The notes: generated by a model not told the origin, from the letters alone. 64,000 nucleotides of DNA from Maribacter sp. (GCA_020629415.1 JAHDDL010000020.1:1-64000), one strand, 5' to 3'. Numbered from the stretch's first letter, positions 25,390 to 35,482 are shown. Numbers and translations: made by a program.

Positions 25390-28300
25390 ATGTTAAACGG
25401 GTTAATTAAATATCTTGTACAAAATAAATTAATAGCATTTGTAATGTTATTGGTGCTTTTGCTATGGGGATTGATCAGTGCTCCTTTTAATGTTGATGGT
25501 ATTTTAATTGGATCTAATCCCGTTTCTGTTGATGCAATTCCTAATCTTGGGGACAACCAACAAATAGTATTTACAGAATGGCAAGGGCAATCTCCTCAAG
25601 ATATTGAAGATCAAATTACTTACCCTCTTACCTCACATCTTTTAGGGCTTCCGGGGGTTAAATCTGTTCGTAGTTCATCAATGTTCGGTTTTTCTACTAT
25701 TTACTTGATATTTGAAGATGATATTGAATTTTACTGGAGTCGTAGTAGAATTTTAGAGAAATTAAATAGTCTGCCGGTAGATTTATTGCCTGCGGATGCA
25801 AATCCAAAATTAGGACCGGATGCTACTGCTCTGGGTCAATTATTCTGGTACACCCTTGAGGGTAGGGACGAAAACGGAAAAGTTACCGGAGGATGGGATT
25901 TGCATGAACTAAGGAAAATACAGGATTTTTATGTTAAAAATGCACTTGCCTCTGCTGAAGATGTCTCTGAAGTTTCTTCTATTGGTGGCCATATTCAAGA
26001 ATATCAAATTGAGGTAAATCCACAATTAATGCGTCAATATGAGATTGCATTGAAAGATGTGGTAAAGGCCATTAAAGAGACCAATAAAAATGTTGGCGCA
26101 AATACGATAGAAATAAATAATGCCGAATATCTAATTCGTGGGTTAGGTTTGGTAAAAAAGATCGATGATATAGAAAGTACGGTTGTTGTTTCCAATGACT
26201 TTGTTCCAATTAAAATTAAAGACATTGCCAATGTTACTTTAGGTCCTAAAGAGCGTAGAGGTATCTTGGACAAGGAAGGTGCTGAGGTTGTTGGCGGTGT
26301 GGTAGTAAGTAGATATGGCTCAAACCCGCAAAAAGTAATAGCTTCCGTCAAACAAAAAATCAAGGAATTAGAGAAGGGTATGCCCGTTAAGGAATTAAAG
26401 GATGGTTCCATTTCTAAATTGACAATAGTACCTTTTTACGATAGAACGGAGTTAATTAAAGATACGCTAGGTACCCTAAGTTCTGCTTTGTACTTAGAGA
26501 TTTTAATATCAGTTTTAGTGGTCTTGGTTATGTTGCGTAACCTTAAAATATCCGTAATTATTTCTGCATTATTGCCAGTTGCTGTGCTTATGGTGTTCAT
26601 AGCCATGAAATTGTTTAAAGTTGAGGCAAACATTGTAGCACTGTCCGGTATAGCAATAGCGATCGGTACCATGGTTGATCTGGGTATAATTCTATCTGAA
26701 AATATTGTTCAAAAATTAGAACAGCCTATAAAAAACAAGTCTGTTGATGAACTGGTCATAGAAGGTGTCAATGAAGTTTCAGGAGCTATAGTAACTGCAG
26801 GGTTGACCACTATTTTAAGTTTTATTCCGGTATTTGTACTTTCAGGCGAAGAAGGCAGACTTTTTACCCCGTTGGCATTTACTAAAACAGCAGCATTGTT
26901 AGCGGCAATGTTATTATCGTTATTGGTTATTCCGCCATTAATTGCAAAATGGTATAGTGTAAATTTTAAAAATATAAAACCCAAAGGCTTTGGTTCTTAT
27001 GTAATAGGTTTATTGGGTTTGTGTATAATTATTTCTGGATTTTGGATAGGTCTGGTTCTAGTTGGGTTAATGGTCATTAATCTAATGCATTGTTACGGTA
27101 TTCTTAAAAAGGAAAATTTTGAGAAGATTAGAATTGTTTATATTGTAATAACGACTTTATTAGTGTTGACCTACTATTGGAATCCGTTAGGGTTTGATAA
27201 TAATTACCTTGCGGACCTTTTGTTCGTATTACTGATATCAATTGGGGTGTTAGGGGTGCTTTACTTTTTTTATAGGTACTATGAAAGAATTTTACTTTGG
27301 GCTATGGCACATAAACTACAGTTCTTAAGTATGCCTATTTTGTTGTTGGTTCTGGGGTCTTTGGTTTATGTGAATTTAGGAAAGGAATTTATGCCAAAGT
27401 TAAATGAAGGCTCATTTTTGTTGATGCCTACCTCCACTGCCCATACAGGTATTTCTGAAAATAAGAAATTACTACAGCAATTAGATATGGCGGTTGTGTC
27501 TATACCAGAGGTTGAAACCGTTGTAGGTAAGGCAGGGCGTGTAAATTCAGCTTTAGATCCCGCTCCATTATCCATGTTTGAAAATGTGATAATTTATAAG
27601 ACGGAATTTATGTTGGATGAAGGTGGTAGCCCGCTTTCTTTTAAAACAAATGATGAAGATCTGTTTGAAACTGTTAATGGTGAATTTGTGCCTTGGGGAT
27701 CAGGAATTTCTCAAGACGAATTAATACTGGATGCTGATGGGAAATATTATAGAAATTGGAGGTCCCATATTCACAACCCGGATGATATTTGGAATGAAAT
27801 AGTGAATGTCACCAAAATACCAGGAGTTACATCGGCTCCTCAATTACAGCCAATAGAAACTAGATTGGTAATGCTTCAAACAGGAATGCGATCTTCTATG
27901 GGGATAAAGATTTTTGGTCCTGATCTTAAGTCTATTCAAAGTTTTGGCCGTTCACTGGAGAAGGAATTGAAAAAAATTGGAGAAGTAGATAAAGCTTCGG
28001 TGTTTTCAGATAGAATTGTGGCAAAGCCGTATTTAAATGTAATTTTTGATAGGGATAAAGCTGCTAGATACGGCATTACTATAAATGAATTACAAGAAAT
28101 TTTAGAATCTGCAATAGGAGGAAAGGTATTGACACAGACAATTGAAGGTAGGGAAAGGTTTGATGTAACGATACGTTACCCACGAGAATTACGGTCTGCC
28201 CCAAAAGATTTACAAAATATAATTGTGTCCTTACCGGACGGTAGTTCCATTCCCCTATCAGAGGTAGCGCAAATAAATTTTGAAAAAGGTCCTCAAATAA

Positions 28301-29076
28301 TAAAAAGTGAGGATGGTTTTTTAACCGGTTATGTTCTATTTGATAAAATAGAAGGTTTGGCCAATGTTACCGTAGTAGAAAACGTAAAGAAAATTATTGA
28401 AGATAAAATTACTGATGGGGAATTGATTTTGCCAGATGGGGTACGGTTTAGATTTGCGGGAACGTACGAGAATAATCTACATGCAGAAAAGACATTGGCG
28501 GTAATTGTACCGTTGGTTTTGTTGGCAATTTTGTTTATTCTATATCTTCAGTTTAGATCATTAACTGTTTCATTAATGATATTTTCTGGTGTAGCGGTAG
28601 CTTTTGCAGGTGGTTTTATGATGTTATGGCTTTATGGGCAAGACTGGTTTTTAAATTTTAGTTTTTTAGGCAATAGTTTAAGAAATGTATTTAATGTAAA
28701 AACAGTAAACATGAGTGTTGCGGTATGGGTAGGTTTTATAGCTTTATTCGGTATAGCAACAGATGATGGTGTGGTTATTGCAACCTATTTAAAGCAGAGT
28801 TTTAAAAAGGTGAAACCAAATACTATAGAAGAAGTTAGGAAGGCGGTCTTAGAAGCTGGTAAAAAAAGGATAAGGCCTTGTTTAATGACCACTGCAACAA
28901 CATTATTGGCACTTATACCTGTTTTGACTGCCAAGGGTCATGGAAAGGATATACTAATACCAATGGCAATTCCCGGGTTTGGCGGAATGCTAGTGGCGTT
29001 GGTGACATTATTGATAGTCCCTGTACTTTACAGTTTTTGGCAGGAATTGAAATTAAAAAGAGAAGTTAAGGAATGA
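25390..29076 (+). CDS. cusA: CusA/CzcA-family heavy-metal efflux RND transporter
   Basis: Inner-membrane proton-driven metal exporter, 1228 residues, longer than the usual 1040 or so. It has the RND layout of two six-helix halves with large periplasmic loops, including TM4-type VALSGIAIAIGTMVDLGIILSEN (near 417) and the second-half counterpart ALFGIATDDGVVIATYLKQ. Extra hydrophobic segments between the halves (about 525-640) and an added periplasmic stretch (about 745-810) explain the length. Of the three E. coli CusA copper methionines, only the one in RLVMLQTGM seems kept by my alignment. The metal is therefore uncertain (Cu/Ag or Co/Zn/Cd). It overlaps the CusB-like partner gene by 4 bases. 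Confidence 0.88.
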   Translation: MLNGLIKYLVQNKLIAFVMLLVLLLWGLISAPFNVDGILIGSNPVSVDAIPNLGDNQQIVFTEWQGQSPQDIEDQITYPLTSHLLGLPGVKSVRSSSMFGFSTIYLIFEDDIEFYWSRSRILEKLNSLPVDLLPADANPKLGPDATALGQLFWYTLEGRDENGKVTGGWDLHELRKIQDFYVKNALASAEDVSEVSSIGGHIQEYQIEVNPQLMRQYEIALKDVVKAIKETNKNVGANTIEINNAEYLIRGLGLVKKIDDIESTVVVSNDFVPIKIKDIANVTLGPKERRGILDKEGAEVVGGVVVSRYGSNPQKVIASVKQKIKELEKGMPVKELKDGSISKLTIVPFYDRTELIKDTLGTLSSALYLEILISVLVVLVMLRNLKISVIISALLPVAVLMVFIAMKLFKVEANIVALSGIAIAIGTMVDLGIILSENIVQKLEQPIKNKSVDELVIEGVNEVSGAIVTAGLTTILSFIPVFVLSGEEGRLFTPLAFTKTAALLAAMLLSLLVIPPLIAKWYSVNFKNIKPKGFGSYVIGLLGLCIIISGFWIGLVLVGLMVINLMHCYGILKKENFEKIRIVYIVITTLLVLTYYWNPLGFDNNYLADLLFVLLISIGVLGVLYFFYRYYERILLWAMAHKLQFLSMPILLLVLGSLVYVNLGKEFMPKLNEGSFLLMPTSTAHTGISENKKLLQQLDMAVVSIPEVETVVGKAGRVNSALDPAPLSMFENVIIYKTEFMLDEGGSPLSFKTNDEDLFETVNGEFVPWGSGISQDELILDADGKYYRNWRSHIHNPDDIWNEIVNVTKIPGVTSAPQLQPIETRLVMLQTGMRSSMGIKIFGPDLKSIQSFGRSLEKELKKIGEVDKASVFSDRIVAKPYLNVIFDRDKAARYGITINELQEILESAIGGKVLTQTIEGRERFDVTIRYPRELRSAPKDLQNIIVSLPDGSSIPLSEVAQINFEKGPQIIKSEDGFLTGYVLFDKIEGLANVTVVENVKKIIEDKITDGELILPDGVRFRFAGTYENNLHAEKTLAVIVPLVLLAILFILYLQFRSLTVSLMIFSGVAVAFAGGFMMLWLYGQDWFLNFSFLGNSLRNVFNVKTVNMSVAVWVGFIALFGIATDDGVVIATYLKQSFKKVKPNTIEEVRKAVLEAGKKRIRPCLMTTATTLLALIPVLTAKGHGKDILIPMAIPGFGGMLVALVTLLIVPVLYSFWQELKLKREVKE

Positions 29077-30791
29077 TCAGCTTGGATAAATATAAAAAGT
29101 ATGTATTCTATGTAGCACTATTGCTTGTAGGTTTGCTGTTAGGGTATTTGTTTTTTGGAGAATCAAAAAGCGATAAAACCGCGGTTTCCGTTGAGCACAT
29201 GGAAGAAGATTCGTATACCTGCTCTATGCACCCTAGTGTGGTAAGTTCAAAAAAAAGTACATGTCCAATTTGCGGAATGGACCTTGTGAAAGCAAAAAAT
29301 GATAGTAGCCTGGATTCCGATAATCTGTTTGAGATGAGTGAACGGGCCGTAGCGTTAGCAAATGTGCAAACAAGTATAATTGGTCTGGATAGTAAAAATG
29401 GAGAAATATCGTTATCTGGTGAAATTACTTCTAATGATAAGACCAATGCTACGCAGACAACCTTGTTTGATGGTCGTTTAGATAAGCTAGAAGTAAATTA
29501 CATTGGTGAGTACGTAAAAAAAGGTCAAGTGATAGGAACTATTTATAGTCCTGATCTTTATTTGGCCCAAGATAAATTATTGACATCGGCTTCATACAAG
29601 GATACTCATGAGAAATTATATGCAGCGGCAAGAAATACATTGGGTCTTTGGAAATTGACAGATCAACAGATCGAGGATTTATTGAAAACAGGTAAACCTA
29701 TTAAAAATTTTCCTTTGGTAGCGGATGTTTCAGGAACCGTCGTGGAAATTTTGGCATCAGAGGGCAATTATTTCAAACAAGGCGACCCATTGTTTAAAGT
29801 TTCTAAATTGTCTACTGTTTGGGGTGTTTTTCAAGCTTATGAAAATCAGATGCCATTATTGAAAATAGGGCAGGAAATAGAAATAAGTTCAGAAGCATTC
29901 AAGGGCGAGACAATCCTTGCAAAGATATCTTTTATAGAGCCTATTTTAGATAGGGGCAGAAGAGTGGTATCGGTAAGGGCCAATATTGCGAATAAAGATG
30001 GAAAATGGAAACCGGGAATGTTCATTGAAGGCAAGGTTCAAGTGGATAGTGATGATGAACAATTATTAACGGTGCCCAAAAGTGCTGTTCTCTGGACAGG
30101 AGAGCGTTCGGTGGTTTATAAAAAAGCCGATGTAGCCAAACCGGTATTTGAATTGTTGCGAGTGAAATTAGGAGGGGTAGTTGGTGATAGCTATATTGTT
30201 TTAGATGGTCTTGAAACAGGAGATGAAATTGTAACAAACGGTGCTTTTGTTATTGATGCCGCAGCGCAATTACAGGGTAAAAATTCAATGATGTACTCAA
30301 ATGATGAAGATTTTCATAAAAAGGCCATTAAAAATAATCATTTGAGTAAGTTGACCAATCAACAAAATGAAAAACTAAAAGAGGCGCTTAATGTGTATTT
30401 TAAATTGAAAAATGAATTGGTCAATTCTAACAAAGGGCAAACTATAGCGCTTGCCATAAAATTGAAAAATTCGTTAAGTTCTATAATTGGCAAAAACAAC
30501 GTAGATAGTGTTTTAAATACCCATTTAGGTGCTGCCGATTCTTCATTGGCACTAATCGTAAATCAAAAAAGCTTAGAAGGGATTAGGGTAGAGTTTAAAA
30601 AGCTGTCAGAAGATTTTATAGCAATTTCATCGTATGTGATTGGTTTGGAAAGTCCAATATATGTTCAGCATTGTCCAATGGCCAACAGCAACACCGGCGC
30701 AGACTGGCTCAGTTTGGAAAAAGCTATTCAAAATCCATATTTTGGGGATAAAATGCTCACCTGTGGCAGTGTCGTCAAGATAATAGAATAG
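29073..30791 (+). CDS. cusB: CusB-type periplasmic adaptor with heavy-metal binding and DUF3347 domains
   Basis: Membrane-fusion protein of the RND metal pump, 572 residues. One N-terminal membrane segment (about 10-28) is followed by a heavy-metal-binding domain with C50, M52, H53, C64, C67 and M69 (YTCSMHP and CPICGMDL). Next come a barrel-sandwich and hairpin region (about 100-390), then a C-terminal DUF3347 domain (about 410-570) with HCPMANSNTGADWLS and a final Cys in MLTCGSVV. These Cys/Met/His motifs favour copper or silver. The ATGA overlap with cusA shows a shared operon. No TolC-like outer-membrane gene follows: murF converges after 2 bases. Confidence 0.9.
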   Translation: MISLDKYKKYVFYVALLLVGLLLGYLFFGESKSDKTAVSVEHMEEDSYTCSMHPSVVSSKKSTCPICGMDLVKAKNDSSLDSDNLFEMSERAVALANVQTSIIGLDSKNGEISLSGEITSNDKTNATQTTLFDGRLDKLEVNYIGEYVKKGQVIGTIYSPDLYLAQDKLLTSASYKDTHEKLYAAARNTLGLWKLTDQQIEDLLKTGKPIKNFPLVADVSGTVVEILASEGNYFKQGDPLFKVSKLSTVWGVFQAYENQMPLLKIGQEIEISSEAFKGETILAKISFIEPILDRGRRVVSVRANIANKDGKWKPGMFIEGKVQVDSDDEQLLTVPKSAVLWTGERSVVYKKADVAKPVFELLRVKLGGVVGDSYIVLDGLETGDEIVTNGAFVIDAAAQLQGKNSMMYSNDEDFHKKAIKNNHLSKLTNQQNEKLKEALNVYFKLKNELVNSNKGQTIALAIKLKNSLSSIIGKNNVDSVLNTHLGAADSSLALIVNQKSLEGIRVEFKKLSEDFIAISSYVIGLESPIYVQHCPMANSNTGADWLSLEKAIQNPYFGDKMLTCGSVVKIIE

Positions 30792-30793
30792 TT

Positions 30794-32071
30794 TTATATC
30801 AATTCAAGTACGCGCTCTAGTGCCATGCCTCTAGATCCTTTTATTAATATACTTGATTCGGGTTTTAGGTTGTTTTCTTTTAAATACATTTTTAAAGCAT
30901 CAAAGTTTTTCAATTTAATAGTTTCGGTATCGGTCAAATAAAAATTTTCACCTACTAATAGTATATTTTCAAAGTTTAGGTGCTTGGCTAGATCGGCAAT
31001 GTTTTGATGTTCTTCTTTAGCAGATGCTCCCAATTCGAACATGTCACCTAAAATTAAAACTTTTTGGTCTTTCTGTAGTGTGTTGAAATTTTCCAACGCC
31101 ACTTTCATGCTAGATGGGTTGGCGTTATAAGCATCTAGAATAATGTAGTGTCCGCTTTTATTTATTATTTGTGATCTGTTATTGTCCGGTGTGTAATTTT
31201 CAATTGCTTCCTTTACTTTGTTTAAACCAACATTAAAAAACTTGCCCATAATGATCGCAGCGCAACAATTGGAAAAATTGTAAGTACCGATCAAATTAGA
31301 TTTAATAATAATTTCTTCAACTGAAATGGTAACGAACGGTTGTGCTTCTAATAATTCTATATTGTAATATTGAGGGTTTAGTGTGCTAAAACCATATTTT
31401 TTGGTATATGAAGAGAGTTTCTCCATTTGTATGGTATCATCAGCATTTAAAAAGACGGATTTTTTATGGGAGGTTAGATAATCATATAGTTCGCTTTTGC
31501 CTTTTATAACTCCCTCAACGCCTCCAAAACCCTCTAAGTGGGCTTTACCGAAATTAGTGATGTATCCAAAATCCGGTTCGGCAATAGAGCATAGAAATTC
31601 AATTTCTTTTTGGTGGTTTGCCCCCATTTCCACTATGGCAATTTCAGTATCTGCCTTTATATTCAATAATGTAAGTGGTACGCCAATATGATTGTTTAGA
31701 TTGCCTTTTGTGGCAATTGTAGCGTAAGTAGTGCTAAGTACCGCATTTATTAATTCTTTGGTAGTTGTTTTTCCATTGCTACCTGTAAGACTGATTATTT
31801 GCGCTTTACTTTGCTTTCTATGATAATTGGCCAACTGTTGCAATGTTTGTAAAACATCATCTACGATTATTGTTCTTTTATCGACGAAGTATTTTTTTTC
31901 ATCAATCACAACTAAACTAGCGCCGTTGTCAAGAGCTTGTTGGGCGTAAGCGTTACCATTGAAATTCTCTCCCTTTAAAGCGAAGAAGATATCGTTTTTA
32001 TTAATTTTTCTGGTATCTGTACTTACTGATGGGTTTGCTAAAAAAGCAGCATGTAAATCTTGAATATTCAT
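30794..32071 (-). CDS. murF: UDP-MurNAc-tripeptide D-alanyl-D-alanine ligase
   Basis: Cytoplasmic Mur ligase that adds D-Ala-D-Ala to UDP-MurNAc-tripeptide, the last soluble step of peptidoglycan precursor synthesis. The 425 residues show the three-domain Mur layout: an N-terminal substrate domain with STDTRKINKNDIFFAL, the ATP loop SLTGSNGKTTTKEL near 95, the Mg2+ and carbamate region IAIVEMGANHQKEIEFL, and a C-terminal domain with LDAYNANPSSM near 305. It ends 2 bases from the cusB stop on the other strand, leaving no room for a separate terminator. It lies behind gldJ in the same direction but beyond a terminator. Confidence 0.96.
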   Translation of the reverse strand: MNIQDLHAAFLANPSVSTDTRKINKNDIFFALKGENFNGNAYAQQALDNGASLVVIDEKKYFVDKRTIIVDDVLQTLQQLANYHRKQSKAQIISLTGSNGKTTTKELINAVLSTTYATIATKGNLNNHIGVPLTLLNIKADTEIAIVEMGANHQKEIEFLCSIAEPDFGYITNFGKAHLEGFGGVEGVIKGKSELYDYLTSHKKSVFLNADDTIQMEKLSSYTKKYGFSTLNPQYYNIELLEAQPFVTISVEEIIIKSNLIGTYNFSNCCAAIIMGKFFNVGLNKVKEAIENYTPDNNRSQIINKSGHYIILDAYNANPSSMKVALENFNTLQKDQKVLILGDMFELGASAKEEHQNIADLAKHLNFENILLVGENFYLTDTETIKLKNFDALKMYLKENNLKPESSILIKGSRGMALERVLELI

Positions 32072-32084
32072 AAAATCGAAGATA

Positions 32085-32114
32085 AAAAAAGCCCCTTAAA
32101 TAAGGGGCTTTTTT
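32085..32114. terminator. Bidirectional-looking terminator between gldJ and murF
   Basis: AAAAAAGCCCCTT pairs with AAGGGGCTTTTTT around an AAAT-type loop. It has T runs on both strands and stands 18 bases past the gldJ stop, so its main job is ending gldJ mRNA. Confidence 0.85.
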
Positions 32115-32132
32115 AGTTTGTAAAGAGAAAAA

Positions 32133-33800
32133 TTATTTAGCTTTTTTTCCTCTTACTGTTTTGTTTTTTGTTTTAGACTTAGAGCCAACTCTAGACATAG
32201 CACATCTAAAACCAATATAATCGGTAGCCATATATTGTGGCAAATATCTTCTTTGTGCTGGGTCTAACCAGTAAGCTCTATCTCTCCAAGAACCACCTTT
32301 GTAAACTCTTACTTCATCATTGATCAATGTAGTTCTATTATTAGAAGAGTCATAATTTTTTACAAGATTTCCTAAAGAATCTCTTTCAACAGAATGCTTA
32401 GGAGAGTTGTACATTTTTTTGCTTTCATCTTCCTCTTCGTCATCACTAAATCTGTCATAGAATCTTGAAGAACCGGCATCACCATCTCTATATCCTCTGT
32501 TGTCACTAGAAGAGAAGTTTGTTCTTAAATAAGTTTCTTCTTCATCAACGGGTACCATTTTTATTTCACCTGGTAAGTTTACGGCAACAACTTTACCGTT
32601 TGGCAACGTATCGTATACTATAGAATCTCTAAGAATATTTACTTTACCATCTTCGCCAATAGCGCTCTTCATATAAATATTACCTCTGTAGTAATTGAAA
32701 TCACTTACTTCGTCATCTACTATTGGTCTATAAACATCCGCTACCCATTCTGCAACGTTACCTGCCATATCGTAAAGACCTAAATCGTTTGGCTTGTAAG
32801 ACATAACTTGAGCGGTAATATCGGCACCATCATCTGACCAACCTGCAATTCCGCCATAATCACCCTTACCTTGCTTGAAGTTCGCTAATTGATCACCTCT
32901 ACCTACACGTTGTCCGTTACGAGTATAATCACCTTCCCAAGGATATTTTTTTCTGCCTCTGTAGTTGTTGTATTCTCTTTGACCAACTTGAGCCTGAGCG
33001 GCATATTCCCATTCAGTTTCTGTAGGTAATCTATATTCTGGCATAATAATACCGCTACTTCTTTTTGCAAAAGTAGATGTACTATCTTTTTTCATTTTTC
33101 CTTGTAAAGAATCAATTTGTCCGTTATAAACAGATTCTGGTCTGTTTAGGTAAGCTTCTGTACTGAAAGTACCTTGAACTTCACCTGTAGCTGCTTGGTA
33201 TTTGGCATCTTCAGATAAGTAACCTTCCCTTTCTAACATAACTTCGTTTACACGATCCGTTCTCCATTCGGCAAATTGTGTAGCTTGGATCCAGTTTACG
33301 CCAACTACAGGGTATTCTGCGTATGCAGGGTGTCTCAGGTAATTGTTTGTCATAGTCTCGTTAAAGCCTAATCTATTTCTCCAAACCAATGTATCTGGTA
33401 AAGCACCAACATAAATATTGGTATACTTAGGATTTTCTGGAGGGTAAACACTCTTTAAGTAATCAAGGTATTCCAAATACATTACATTGGTTACCTCGGT
33501 TTCATCCATATAAAAAGATTGAACGTGCTGTGCTGTTGGGGTATTGTTCCAATCATGCATTACATCATCTTGTACCTTACCCTTGGTAAATGTACCACCT
33601 TCAACAAATACCAGTCCTGGAGCGGTTTCCTGCTCTTTAAAATCGGTATTGTATTGAAAACCACCTTCTTTGGCATTTATTTTCCAACCTGTAGCTCTAG
33701 AGGTATTTTTTCCAGATGAGGATTTAGAACAGCTACTTACTGTAAAACCTCCTACTAATACCGTGCATGAGAGTACAACTTTTATTAAATGTTTTTTCAT
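32133..33800 (-). CDS. gldJ: Gliding motility / type IX secretion lipoprotein GldJ
   Basis: Lipoprotein essential for gliding and for stability of the GldK-L-M-N secretion motor in Flavobacterium johnsoniae. The 555 residues have a lipoprotein signal peptide (C24 in SSC) and an FGE-sulfatase (SUMF1) fold spread over about 60-545. Its landmarks are VEGGTFTKG, YRLPTETEWEYAAQAQ, LGLYDMAGNVAEWVAD, RVYKGGSWRDRAYWL and DYIGFRCAM. The family is related to formylglycine-generating enzyme but is considered structural. A Lys-rich tail ends the protein. porV is encoded divergently 437 bases away and cdd after that, the same grouping as in other flavobacteria. Confidence 0.95.
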   Translation of the reverse strand: MKKHLIKVVLSCTVLVGGFTVSSCSKSSSGKNTSRATGWKINAKEGGFQYNTDFKEQETAPGLVFVEGGTFTKGKVQDDVMHDWNNTPTAQHVQSFYMDETEVTNVMYLEYLDYLKSVYPPENPKYTNIYVGALPDTLVWRNRLGFNETMTNNYLRHPAYAEYPVVGVNWIQATQFAEWRTDRVNEVMLEREGYLSEDAKYQAATGEVQGTFSTEAYLNRPESVYNGQIDSLQGKMKKDSTSTFAKRSSGIIMPEYRLPTETEWEYAAQAQVGQREYNNYRGRKKYPWEGDYTRNGQRVGRGDQLANFKQGKGDYGGIAGWSDDGADITAQVMSYKPNDLGLYDMAGNVAEWVADVYRPIVDDEVSDFNYYRGNIYMKSAIGEDGKVNILRDSIVYDTLPNGKVVAVNLPGEIKMVPVDEEETYLRTNFSSSDNRGYRDGDAGSSRFYDRFSDDEEEDESKKMYNSPKHSVERDSLGNLVKNYDSSNNRTTLINDEVRVYKGGSWRDRAYWLDPAQRRYLPQYMATDYIGFRCAMSRVGSKSKTKNKTVRGKKAK

Positions 33801-34237
33801 AATTAGGACTTGAGTTCAATTTACACACTCTATAATAGTTTGGTAGCTATAGAATATGATACTGTAATTTCTTTTAATTTGTTCGTCACTTTCGCTCAAT
33901 AGAACGGTGTTTTGATGAGATTATTTTACAATTAAAAATAATTTTAAAAATCTCATGGCAAACTGTCAATAAAATTTCGCTCGCTTAAATAGGTAAACGC
34001 TGAAAACTATTAATTAGTATGGTTTTGGATAATTCTTTTAGAAAGGATAAACAAGTATATTTTTTTGGGCAAAAACAACCCTCGTAAAGCATGCTAGAAA
34101 ACTGTGATGGCAAATTCTTACAAAAAACTTGTTGCTGATACAAGATAACGTGAAAAACAGCGTTTACATGTAAAATAATAATTGTAAATATATTTATACG
34201 GTATATTTCGTTCTTATTACTAAATGTAAAAATTCTG
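33801..34237. other. Divergent gldJ/porV regulatory region
   Basis: A 437-base spacer without a credible gene. Near gldJ there is an AT-rich hairpin ATGAGATT/AATCTCAT (33915-33922 with 33949-33956). Near porV there is a promoter candidate (34182-34209). I found no TAnnTTTG on the minus strand for gldJ, so its promoter is unassigned. Confidence 0.5.
34182..34209 (+). promoter_or_regulatory. Candidate porV promoter
   Basis: TTG (34182-34184), 17 bases, then TATATTTC (34202-34209), one base off the TAnnTTTG consensus. The transcript would have a leader of about 23 bases before the porV ATG. Confidence 0.45.
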
Positions 34238-35383
34238 ATGCGAAAAATTTCAATAATTTTCTTTGTATTAATAATAGGTAAGATTTTTGCGCAAGATGGT
34301 GATCGTGTAATTACCACGGCTGTACCTTTTCTAACCATTGCGGCAGATGCAAGGTCTGCAGGTATGGGTGATATGGGTGTTGCAACATCCACAGATGCTT
34401 TCTCGCAACAGTGGAACCCGGCCAAGTTTGCTTTTGCGGAACAAAAAATGGGAATAGGTGTTAGTTATACTCCGTATTTAGAAAGTATTATTACCGATAT
34501 TTCGTTGTTAAACGCAAGTTTTTATAACAAATTAAATGAGCAGAGTGCCTTTGCCGTTAGTTTAAGGTACTTTACTCTGGGGGAAATAGAATTAAGACAG
34601 TCGTTTGATGATGATGGTTTTGTTGTTAAGCCAAATGAATTGGCGCTTGATGGCTCTTATTCCTTAAAATTAAGTCCAACTTTTTCCATGGCCGTTGGTG
34701 GGCGTTTCATTAGCTCAAACTTAAAGTTTCCAGATGCTAATGTAGATTCTCAGGCAGCAAACTCATTTGCTGTAGATGTTGCGGGATTTTATAGGTCTAG
34801 AGAAATTGCGTATAATAATTTTGATGGTAGATGGAGGGCAGGTTTCAACCTTTCCAACATAGGTGGTAAAATACGTTATGATGCTGGTGGACAAGAGAAT
34901 TTTCTGCCTAGTAAATTAAGTTTTGGCGGAGGTTTTGATTTTATACTTGATCAGGATAACGTTATCGGTATAACAACGGAATTTACGAAACTATTGGTGC
35001 CAACTCCGCAAGATTTTGACAATGATGGCGATTTGGATGCCGCAGATAGGGATATCTATCAAAATGAAAGCGGATTTAGTGGAATTTTCAATTCTTTTTC
35101 TGATGCGCCCGATGGTTTTGGTGAAGAATTAAAAGAGTTTACATGGGCACTAGGGGCAGAGTATACATATCAAGATGCATTCATGCTAAGAACCGGTTAT
35201 TTTAATGAAAGTGAAGAAAAAGGTTCTAGAAAGTTCTTTACGTTAGGTGCCGGTTTTAAATTTAAAGCGGCGCAAGTTGATCTGTCTTACTTGTTCTCTA
35301 CATCTCAGGTTAGAAATCCACTGGAAAATACACTACGTTTTTCTCTTACCTTTAATTTGGGCGAAGAGTTTTATAACGATTAA
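34238..35383 (+). CDS. porV: Type IX secretion outer-membrane protein PorV
   Basis: Outer-membrane beta-barrel of 381 residues related to FadL. It takes T9SS cargo from the SprA translocon to the cell-surface attachment step. A signal peptide ends near A18/Q19. The family-specific N-terminal block PFLTIAADARSAGMGDMGVAT follows (about 29-50), then QWNPAKFAF, and the protein ends in the barrel strand LRFSLTFNLGEEF. A loop with DNDGDLDAADRD near 265 looks like a calcium-binding Asp-rich turn. The gldJ and cdd neighbours match the known flavobacterial arrangement. The alginate lyases in this window carry no T9SS sorting domain, so they are not obvious cargo. Confidence 0.93.
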   Translation: MRKISIIFFVLIIGKIFAQDGDRVITTAVPFLTIAADARSAGMGDMGVATSTDAFSQQWNPAKFAFAEQKMGIGVSYTPYLESIITDISLLNASFYNKLNEQSAFAVSLRYFTLGEIELRQSFDDDGFVVKPNELALDGSYSLKLSPTFSMAVGGRFISSNLKFPDANVDSQAANSFAVDVAGFYRSREIAYNNFDGRWRAGFNLSNIGGKIRYDAGGQENFLPSKLSFGGGFDFILDQDNVIGITTEFTKLLVPTPQDFDNDGDLDAADRDIYQNESGFSGIFNSFSDAPDGFGEELKEFTWALGAEYTYQDAFMLRTGYFNESEEKGSRKFFTLGAGFKFKAAQVDLSYLFSTSQVRNPLENTLRFSLTFNLGEEFYND

Positions 35384-35410
35384 TTGAAATGATAGATTTT
35401 TATACATATA

Positions 35411-35438
35411 AAACCTGCTTTGTGCAGGTTTTTTTTTT
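35411..35438 (+). terminator. Terminator of porV
   Basis: AAACCTGC (35411-35418) pairs with GCAGGTTT (35424-35431) around a 5-base loop and is followed by a long T run to 35438. Confidence 0.9.
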
Positions 35439-35482
35439 ATGTCCATACGTTTTTTCGCTTCAATTACTATTGGCAACAGGTT

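Noticed and set aside
26034-26984. Several minus-strand frames inside cusA, up to 125 codons
   Set aside because: They are antisense to a well-conserved RND transporter and have no recognisable domain.
12-32114. Shared GCCCCTTA/TAAGGGGC core in the terminators at 12-45 and 32085-32114, suggesting a dispersed repeat
   Set aside because: The similarity is limited to a short GC stem that any terminator may share. Flanks and loops differ, so I do not call it a repeat family.
33985-34425. 146-codon minus-strand frame across the porV start
   Set aside because: It overlaps the porV signal peptide and N-terminus, has no family resemblance and no ribosome-site or promoter context. It is a shadow of porV.
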